Positions 37,001 through 64,000 of a stretch of 64,000 bases of DNA are shown one piece after another. The translations under genes and the position numbers were made by a program. The stretch lies in NCBI GenBank assembly GCA_008921705.1, contig VFFE01009068.1, positions 4,271,812-4,335,811 on the forward strand. The letters are read 5' to 3'. This DNA comes from Burhinus oedicnemus (taxonomy: Eukaryota; Chordata; Aves; Charadriiformes; Burhinidae). The stretch's first letter is position 1; every line of letters begins with the position of its first letter. The notes beneath the pieces were generated by a model, which was not told the DNA's origin, did no database searches, and saw only the letters and a program-made list of their open reading frames with translations.

Positions 37001-39811
37001 CGGAATGAAGTAACACTTTGCAAACATAAATATTTTGAAAATATTTAAAACATGAAAGATTGTTTAGCGCAACTTCTGTCAAAGTGATCTGCAACATATT
37101 ACATGAGACAGAAGTTTTCCTATTGGCATAAACTTATTTTGCTTTAGTTCAAGATAACAAACCAGACACATTTGGAAAGGAAACACTAGGTTGGACTGTT
37201 ATTCATATTAATAACCATCAAAAAAAACTGAGTTGGTTTAAAACAAGGAAAAAAGATTAACAAAGGAAATGCTATCTAATTAATAACTATGTTGAAGCTC
37301 AACAGCTGCTACAGTATTTAATCTAAGTTTAGCAGTTAGTTGTACCTCTACCGTGGATGAGGGCAAGTGATTCGTAGAGAGGTGTTACAGACACTTAATC
37401 CATTCTATTATCCCACTCAACGTGATAATTTGTTACACTGAGACCTTGGTTGAGACTTCTAAGACTCTGATACTCTCAATTCTTAGTAGAAGACTACTGC
37501 TTCTTCGATACTGTAAATCAATAGCGGGGTACAAAAACTCTGCAACCCCAAAAAATACATCAGGGCTTCCTAGTGATATAACAACTGCATAAATACTGCA
37601 GAAACCGGTCACGACAGTATCACACCACTTAACTGTTCTGCAGCTTTGAGTTCTGTTTTCTCACTATCAGAGAGATTACATTCAAGGCGGGTTGGTTTTT
37701 GTTTGTTTTTAAACTTGCACGTGCATGAGTAAATGTGGATGCATAACAGATGCAGGATGCAGCTAGTATTCAGCACTTTATTACAGTCTAACAGAAATTA
37801 TACCATTTGAATTACAGATTAAAACCATTAAATCTTTCCTGAAACAATGGGACAGTTCTTTACCCTATTCATGCATTGATTATTACAAAGGGGAATAAAT
37901 GCCACAGTAAAGTTATATTTAATCAGATGCATCCACGCTACGACTTTTGGTTTGTGGGTGTCTATCAGTAAGCCAGTCACTCCTTCACCTGCCAGTAACA
38001 GAGGAGATACTCGAAGAAGTGCTAAACTTGATAGAAAAAAGTATTAGGAGTATTTTTCTCCCCCTTAAGCCCTGATAACCATCCCTGAAGTCATTGGTTT
38101 TCCACCCCGCAGCACTCTGGAGGAGCCCTCAAACTGTTTTGACACTTCAAGTGCATCAGCAGCAATCCTAACCTGAATAATGCAAAACTCTAAAGCAACC
38201 ACCCTAGCCAATCCAAAAGCAAGGCTCACTGGAGTCACGCTCTCAGACTTCCCTTCAGACAGACAAAAACACTGATAACTGAGCAGCTACCCAGTAATTT
38301 CTCCTCCTGATTTCAGTGAAAGACCTTGGTAACAGCAGGGAAGTACTTAATGAAGGGTGCAAAGTGGTACTTAGTATTTATAAAAGCATGTTACAGGCAG
38401 CGGGAACTAGCTACAGGAAGACCACAGGACCCTTGCCTGATGCTATAGAATTCTCTTTGTATCAGAATCATGGTGCAATTTTAACTGTATTAATTGCCAA
38501 CAGAAACTGTGATCAAGACCAGCACTACATGTCAAAGCCAAAGAAATCCTCTGAACAACTTTGGGAGTGCTCCAGTACTGTGACCCACCCACTGCCAACA
38601 GCAGCAGCAGATTAACACAGCTCTGGTAGATAATGGACTCAACGTTGTCCATGCCTCGTTTCATGCAATTGCCTACGCTACCGGAGTAAGATGGCCACCA
38701 GTTCCACAGCAGGAACTGCTGCTTAGCCCAGTCTCAGAGCATCTAACGGCACACTCAATAACCAACTATTCTGATCACGCTACCCCTTTAAACACACAGA
38801 AGGAAAAACCATCAACAAAAACCTACTGTATTCATGTTTCATGTAGATTCAAAATGTGCATCCTTAGTGGCAAGTACGTTTTACTTGCTTCTACACTGAG
38901 CAACCTCAGATGAGGTTCATTACGTCATCAAGAAGAGCAGTTGCTTGTCAAATTTAAGGCAACAAATAACCTCAATAAGCCACAGAAGCACTGAGTCTAG
39001 AAGAGCAAGAAGGGGCACGATGTGCTTGGGCAGAGGATCACCTCACTCAAAAGTGGATGCCAGCAAAGCTTTTTCAGGTGCCTGATGAAGCCTCAGATGT
39101 AGGTATGTTTCACATCCAAACAAGCGAACGGGCCCACTAGCTCCGATTTCCAGCTCCTCAGAAAGCAGCAGAGGCAGGAGGAGCTCACAGCCAACTAAAC
39201 ACGCGTGGGAAAGCAGCGCTCTGTAGACACGCACAGGTTTGCGCGGAACCTGCCCGCCCCTGTGCGCAGACACCGAACCACAGCACCCCCGCAGGCTCGG
39301 GCAGGGGAGGAAAGGCCTGTCCGAAAACCCGTCCCTCGGAGAGGAGCGGAGTTTAACATCCCCATCCCGCCCGCCCGCCGGGTACGCGCCCTGCCCGTTC
39401 CCCACCGAGTCACGGCTCTGAAGGGGAGGGGGAGGTGGGGGTGCCGCCTCCTGCCGCCCGCCCCGCGCTCCGCCGAGAGCAAACACACCTCCCCACGGCC
39501 ATTACACATAGCACATACACCCGCCACCGACACGCATCCTCTCCCCTCTGTCTGTCTGTCTGTCTATCTGTCTGTCTGTCTGTCTGTCTGTCTGACTGAC
39601 TGACTGACTGACATCCCCTTCGCTCCCAGGCCCGCGGCGGAAGAGCGCCGCCGAAGTGCCAGCAGAGGTGCCCCAGGGCCCTTCCCTTACCCGGGAGGCC
39701 CAGGGCCGCCCTCGGCGGCAACAGCAACACCACCGCGGCCGAGGCATGACAAGGGCGGCGGCCGCCGCCTCGCACCAACCCCCGCAGCGCCCCCGCCGCC
39801 ACCGCCGCCAT
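32371..39811 (-). CDS. ABHD10: ABHD10, mitochondrial alpha/beta-hydrolase (palmitoyl-protein thioesterase), complete coding region
   Basis: ABHD10 is a mitochondrial serine hydrolase. In mammals it removes S-palmitoyl groups (peroxiredoxin-5 is a known target) and hydrolyses an acyl-glucuronide drug metabolite. Exons 39691-39811, 35802-35985, 34909-35020, 33798-33935 and 32371-32712 join in phase to 897 nt, giving 298 residues against about 306 in human. The N-terminus is rich in Ala and Arg with no acid residues for over 40 positions, as in a mitochondrial presequence. The nucleophile is Ser145 in GSSLG. Asp242 ([10 protein letters not shown]) and His272 (TGQHRM) complete the triad, each offset by seven from human Ser152/Asp249/His279. 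An [11 protein letters not shown] loop likely forms the oxyanion region. The start is the first in-frame ATG in a strong Kozak context. Introns are 3.7, 0.78, 0.97 and 1.1 kb. The intron-3 donor is weak (CAG|GTTATA). The gene is intact and probably functional. Confidence 0.96.
33798..33935 (-). CDS. ABHD10: ABHD10 exon 4 (nucleophile elbow)
   Basis: This 46-codon exon is in phase 0 at both ends. It encodes residues 140-185 ([18 protein letters not shown] to FKKLPIE), including the nucleophile elbow with Ser145. The acceptor is TTTTTCAG|ATT and the donor GAG|GTAAAT. Confidence 0.97.
34004..34040. repeat. (C)11(T)26 homopolymer junction
   Basis: A run of 11 C is followed by 26 T in ABHD10 intron 3. 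It is prone to length error in sequencing. Confidence 0.9.
34535..34725 (+). mobile_element. Old CR1 3'-end fragment in ABHD10 intron 3
   Basis: Read from the minus strand it follows the antisense pattern of the CR1 3' region. A CATGGAAACATGGGTTGG start (degraded from the usual terminal repeat) leads into GGACCTCCTGGAGGT and CTCCTGCTCAGAGCAGGGC, then an AACTGTTCCAGTGC block. It is diverged and short, and is oriented opposite to the host gene. The ends are approximate. Confidence 0.65.
34909..35020 (-). CDS. ABHD10: ABHD10 exon 3
   Basis: It encodes the end of Arg102 to Gln139 ([13 protein letters not shown] to [17 protein letters not shown]). The acceptor is CTTTTTCAG|A. The donor CAG|GTTATA is canonical only at GT, but the protein fit on both sides is exact. 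Confidence 0.95.
35802..35985 (-). CDS. ABHD10: ABHD10 exon 2
   Basis: It encodes Val41 (split) to Arg102 (split), covering [20 protein letters not shown] to LGHAFI. The acceptor ATTAG|TTTGC is chosen over the TTTGCAG seven bases downstream, because only the first keeps frame with exon 1. It also restores the Cys-Arg pair seen in human. The donor is ATCAG|GTACAT. Confidence 0.92.
35986..39690 (-). other. ABHD10: ABHD10 intron 1
   Basis: This 3.7-kb intron is mostly AT-rich and featureless. Its first 500 bases (near 39.2-39.69 kb) lie in the CpG island and carry the TCTG/TGAC microsatellite. No additional gene is recognised. Confidence 0.7.
39547..39612. repeat. (TCTG)n/(TGAC)n tetranucleotide microsatellite
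   Basis: About a dozen TCTG units with one TCTA change pass into about five TGAC units. It starts 79 bases inside ABHD10 intron 1 and is likely length-polymorphic. Confidence 0.95.
39691..39811 (-). CDS. ABHD10: ABHD10 exon 1 with start codon and mitochondrial presequence
   Basis: The ATG at 39809-39811 lies in a GCGGCC-ATG-G context. The exon encodes [19 protein letters not shown] and onward to residue 40, an Arg/Ala-rich stretch without acidic residues, as expected for mitochondrial import. The donor is CCCGG|GTAAGG, leaving one base for the next codon. This N-terminus is poorly conserved, so identity rests on position, phase and presequence character. Confidence 0.88.
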
Positions 39812-39868
39812 GGCCGCCGCCGCGCGCCGCACACGCCCCTCACGGCTAGCGGCGGGCAGGCGCCTCAC

Positions 39869-39880
39869 TGCGCAGGCGCC
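39869..39880. promoter_or_regulatory. ABHD10: NRF-1-like site
   Basis: TGCGCAGGCGCC fits the nuclear respiratory factor 1 pattern and lies about 60 bases upstream of the ABHD10 ATG. Confidence 0.55.
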
Positions 39881-39899
39881 ACCTGCGGCGCCAGGGCCA

Positions 39900-39911
39900 G
39901 GCGCATGCGCC
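39900..39911. promoter_or_regulatory. ABHD10: NRF-1-like palindromic site
   Basis: GGCGCATGCGCC is a perfect palindromic match to the NRF-1 core GCGCATGCGC, about 90 bases upstream of the ABHD10 ATG. Confidence 0.6.
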
Positions 39912-40005
39912 GCACCGCCTCCCGCCTCCCCCGTGCGCGTGGGCCGGCGGCAGGAGGTGCCGTGTGGAGGGGGAAAATGGGCGGAGCGCGGGGGTTGGCG
40001 GTCGT

Positions 40006-41197
40006 CAGTGTAATTAATGCCGTGTGCTTATTTGTGAAGTAGAACGCAGTTTTGTCAATAAAAACGCTTAATGAGCATTCCCCTAGGTGCAAGTGTACTT
40101 TGGAGAGAGGACCCTCCGTACCTGAGAAGGCTGGCGAGGCCGTCTGGAAACCCCCTTACTTCAGGTAGCCTGTAGGTACGTGGAGGTAAACTGTTAGAGA
40201 CTACACGATTTGTAATATATGTATAATGTGATGCACAGGATTACCTGGCCCCTATAGGTGGCCAGAAGTGGCCTTTCAAAACCCATCATCTCTCCCTCGG
40301 CCACCTGTGCAGCAGTGGCAGGGCTTGGCTGTGCCTCAGCCCGCAGGGCCTTTCAGTGAGCCCCTAGCTCCTTACCCACCTCTACCTGGCCTCATTTGCA
40401 CAGACATGGTACCCAAAACAAGATTTTCCTTCCAGAAGCTCTTTATGCACGGCACCTCTTACAATACAGGCCATGCAGAAAGGAAGAAAACAATGCTAAG
40501 AGAGGTATTTTCCCAACCAAGCGCCAGCCCAGCCTCTGTCAGCAGCTGTAGGCCAAGGGACGCAGGTTTTTAAGACACAGCTTGGGTGGTCTGCAATTGC
40601 CAGAGGTCCCTCACAGGGTTAAGTGGGTACTTGATTCCCTTGGAGGTAAGCTTACAAGGCTTGCACAGACTGACCGTAAAATACAGTGCGTACCACCATG
40701 CTTTGCTCACATCATCTTGATGTCCACCACTACAAAAACCCACTGCGCTTTGTGATGATGATACCAAATTTAGTGAAAAAGTCATACAACTGCATGGGCA
40801 TCTACAATGAGCTAATGCTTCCTGCAATTCAAGTCATGTCTAAGTCAAATACTGGAAAAACTGTGAAACCCTTAAATGTCAGCAATTTCTGTTTTGCAGT
40901 TAAACAGAAAAAAATTGTCTATATCCAATGCTGGTGATGTATGTTTCAAACAGGGTCATAAAAAATGAAAAAGATGTATTATGTACGCGCAGTAAACAGA
41001 CTATGCTCCTAAATTCACTGCCATCTGAAAGATTATTTTCCATAGCTCTTTTACAGGGAAACACATGGAATGGTTAGATTAAGGTTTACTAAGAAATACA
41101 AAATTGCTTGCACAACTGTATACGACTTTAAAAGACAAGCAGAAATGTCTCAAGATGAAGCAAGTGAATATTTAAAACAAGCATATTTTTAAAAATG
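40006..41197. other. Spacer between ABHD10 promoter and PHLDB2 3' end
   Basis: No gene is recognised. A plus-strand open frame at 40268-40573 has no family likeness, no clear promoter and no splice evidence. The right part is AT-rich. Confidence 0.6.
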
Positions 41198-41203
41198 TTT
41201 ATT
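41198..41203 (-). terminator. PHLDB2: Candidate PHLDB2 poly(A) signal (AATAAA)
   Basis: A perfect AATAAA on the minus strand about 1.8 kb past the PHLDB2 stop codon. Others lie at 41325-41330 and 41567-41572. The actual site is not known. Confidence 0.3.
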
Positions 41204-42986
41204 GAAATGCCTTCATTGCATCATGCAGGATACAAAAATCATTATTAGAAAACCTTTATAACCATACTTAAGAGTAAAATCAAGATACATCAGGGAAAAA
41301 TAATAATTATATAAACCAAAGCAATTTATTTCTGATACTGTTTTAAATCATTAGATTACAAGCTGTGATCTGCACAGATGATAACAATTATCTTGCGGTA
41401 ACAGTCCCTTCTTTCATGATTCAAGTCGAAACTGATGTTTGTCGTGCTAGAGCAACCATATCACCTGTGTATACCACAAAAAATTCAACCCGTTCAATAC
41501 ACAGAGAGGGTTTAAAAAGTATAACAAAAATATTCTGCCAGCATACTTCTATTCTGCTTTCAGTTTTTTATTTGTTCCATCAAAAGCCATTAACTTTTCA
41601 TCAAGAAAAAAAAAGGCTAATGTGCTTTCTTCTATTACACAAACCACATAGCACATAAGTTTTGATTACTGAAATAGAACCTCTTTAAAGTCATGAGACT
41701 TTCTTGAAGTTCAGTTCAATTAAATAAGTTATGTTTTTGCAATATTACTCAAGGACTTGGAAGTGATTTTAAAATGGGAGACCACTGCACCCTCAGTATT
41801 TTTGTTGTTTTAGAAATCTCAATCTGCTACTTAAAATTTGCAGGGTTTTTTATTCATGCTTAGTGTAAACTGTTAGAACTTGCCTCTCTCTTTTTATGCT
41901 ATGTGACAGCATTATTCTGTGCAGAGATGCATTTGAAAAAACCAAGTCTCAGGGGCTGAAAACTTGGCTCCAAAGAATTTAGATGGGTAGAGATTTTGAT
42001 GCTGGCTTCAAGGGGACCAACGTTTGAGAGGTTTCAGTAGAGCATTCACTTGGCACAGAGTAAGTTTAGAACCATACTGGGACCTTACTACATAAAAGAA
42101 AATTGCTGTAGGGTCTAGAATCAGCTCATTCTATTCAACAGGGAAGATTAAAAAAAAACCCTCCTTATGAGGAAGTTAATACATGTGTTTTCGTTTCATA
42201 TCCTTGTGGAAAAATGCATCTTTATAAAGCTATCCTTCTCTTTTTCTGTTGAGCTCCATAGATGCAGACTTTAAACATACAGTTGGTGTCACTGGGTGTT
42301 TGAACACACAGAGTATCATAATAATTTAATTACATTAAAAGTCATGAAGAGTTTTGGCACTGTCCCCTTACAGAATGTTAGGTACAACTAACAGTTTGAA
42401 AGCATTATGATAAGGGAATTGTATAACTCTTTGGCTCTGTTGTAATACTTAACTACTAAGGCAAGAACTGTGTGTACCTTAGGGTTGCTATTTTGTTTAT
42501 ATTTTTATAAAATACTTGACTAAAAGTTTTAAAAAGTCACCTAGTTACCTATAAATGTCAAATGCTGCATATTAAAATATATGCTTATTACACCTTTTTG
42601 TTCCATTACTAGGATTTTTGCATACTGGTGAGAACACACACATTTGTAAACTGTTTAGTATGAGTTTACGAAGACATTCTCTGTATAAGAGAATTTGTAG
42701 AAAATTATCATTGAATCAAAATGCTGTAATTTAAATTGCCTGATTATCCATTTTGGAGCACTATGATTCTCTCAACAGCTTTAGCTCTTTCATTCCTATA
42801 AAGATCAATTAAAACAAGTAACAAGCCCCCCTTTTCAATGCATTTGTAAAACCATCTCATTCTGAGGTTTTGGGTGCACATCATAAGGAGGATATTTCAG
42901 GAGTATTCACTGGCTTTTCTGATTTCACTATATATGGCTAACTTCATATGTTACGTTATTGCAGTATGCCCTATTGCCCCCTTTTA
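41204..42986 (-). other. PHLDB2: Presumed PHLDB2 3' UTR
   Basis: AT-rich sequence directly after the stop codon, with several AATAAA hexamers near its far end and no other gene. Its extent is inferred only. Confidence 0.4.
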
Positions 42987-63541
<20,555 letters not shown>

Positions 63542-63548
63542 CTTAAGG

Positions 63549-63594
<46 letters not shown>

Positions 63595-63666
63595 TCATAN
63601 NNNNNNNNNNNNNNNNNNNAAAAAAAAAAAAAAAAAAAGAAAAAAAAAGAAAAAAAAAGAAAAAAA
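63549..63666. repeat. Long poly(A) tract with internal assembly gap
   Basis: Forty-two A, then GTAATCATA, then 20 N (63600-63619), then A-rich sequence with AAAAAAAAG units, then GTAATCAT again. The repeated flank suggests unmerged overlapping contig ends. Confidence 0.85.
63600..63619. other. Assembly gap (20 N)
   Basis: Placeholder gap inside a poly-A tract just upstream of a PHLDB2 exon in transcript order. Confidence 0.98.
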
Positions 63667-63674
63667 GTAATCAT

Positions 63675-64000
63675 GCTCTCACCGACACCAGAATACAGAT
63701 AGTTACACACAAAATTCAGTCTAAAACGGTATTTACGTATCTCAGACAACACGTTCAAACAGGAGCTCAATGCTTTTAATGACCTACTGTCATAATAAGA
63801 GAACAAATAGGGCTAATCATTATTTTGATGTTGCTTTCTCTGTTGCTCCTACTGCGTCCCCCTTGCTGAGAAAGATGAAGCACCTGCATGGTGAGGGAGC
63901 TGTTTTGCAGGGTTCAGAGCAAGTGGGAGTCTCCTGGTGGAGAGGGCACCCTGGCTGGGCAGATCACTCTGCTGTAGACTAGCTGTGATACCACCAAAGC
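63675..64000 (-). other. PHLDB2: PHLDB2 intron, continuing past the window
   Basis: No exon is recognised in these last bases. The next upstream coiled-coil exon lies beyond the edge. Confidence 0.6.

Larger units (their letters stand above)
39190..40005. promoter_or_regulatory. ABHD10: CpG island and promoter of ABHD10
   Basis: About 800 bases have very high G+C and CpG density around ABHD10 exon 1, in contrast to AT-rich flanks. The upstream part holds two NRF-1-like sites and a GGGCGG GC box near 39979. No TATA box is evident, as expected for a housekeeping CpG promoter. The island could also start a divergent plus-strand transcript, but no plus-strand gene is recognised. Confidence 0.85.

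Noticed and set aside
39410..39868. Longer ABHD10 N-terminus beginning upstream of 39811
   Set aside because: The upstream start would be GTG. The ATG at 39811 has a strong Kozak context and gives a mitochondrial presequence of the right length. The C-terminal part of that frame is intronic microsatellite.
40268..40573. Plus-strand frame near the ABHD10 CpG island, considered as a divergent gene
   Set aside because: Proline-rich composition without family likeness. It lies outside the CpG island and has no splice or poly(A) support.

Overview
The window is vertebrate nuclear DNA and almost certainly comes from a bird. The coding exons are short, carry GT/AG introns and belong to three deuterostome genes. 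The recognisable interspersed repeats are avian: CR1 LINE fragments and an avian-type endogenous retroviral LTR fragment. No species can be named from the sequence. There are two 20-base N gaps, both in poly(A) tracts, so this is a scaffolded draft assembly.

All three genes are read from the minus strand. From high to low coordinates they are PHLDB2 (3' part only, 42987-63541, running off the right edge), ABHD10 (complete coding region, 32371-39811) and TAGLN3 (complete coding region, 9712-20428). As recalled, this is the order and relative orientation of the human 3q13.2 neighbourhood. Exon boundaries were set by hand from splice sites, reading-frame phase and protein family knowledge, without an alignment program.

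Region by region: 1-8.5 kb is intergenic, downstream of TAGLN3, with no gene recognised, a small GC-rich island near 4.9 kb and a possible old repeat near 6.7 kb. An LTR fragment lies at about 8.55-9.02 kb. TAGLN3 follows, with four coding exons and a non-coding first exon not securely placed. 20.4-32.3 kb is intergenic and holds an antisense CR1 copy (about 24.65-25.43 kb) and a 68-bp direct repeat pair. ABHD10 has five exons, a CpG-island promoter with two NRF-1-like sites, and a CR1 fragment in intron 3. 40-42.9 kb holds the spacer and presumed 3' UTR of PHLDB2. From 43 kb to the right edge are 12 recognised PHLDB2 exons, with phase evidence that at least one more lies unrecognised between 50.58 and 55.92 kb.

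The genes do not form a pathway. TAGLN3 is a neuronal calponin-family actin-associated protein, ABHD10 a mitochondrial serine hydrolase/depalmitoylase, and PHLDB2 (LL5-beta) a PIP3-binding cortical adaptor for microtubule capture. I did not find a convincing novel biological system. The points most worth checking are the missing PHLDB2 exon, the in-frame PHLDB2 cassette exon with an SH3-ligand motif, closely spaced competing splice acceptors, the 68-bp duplicated block and the probable assembly artefact beside a PHLDB2 exon.
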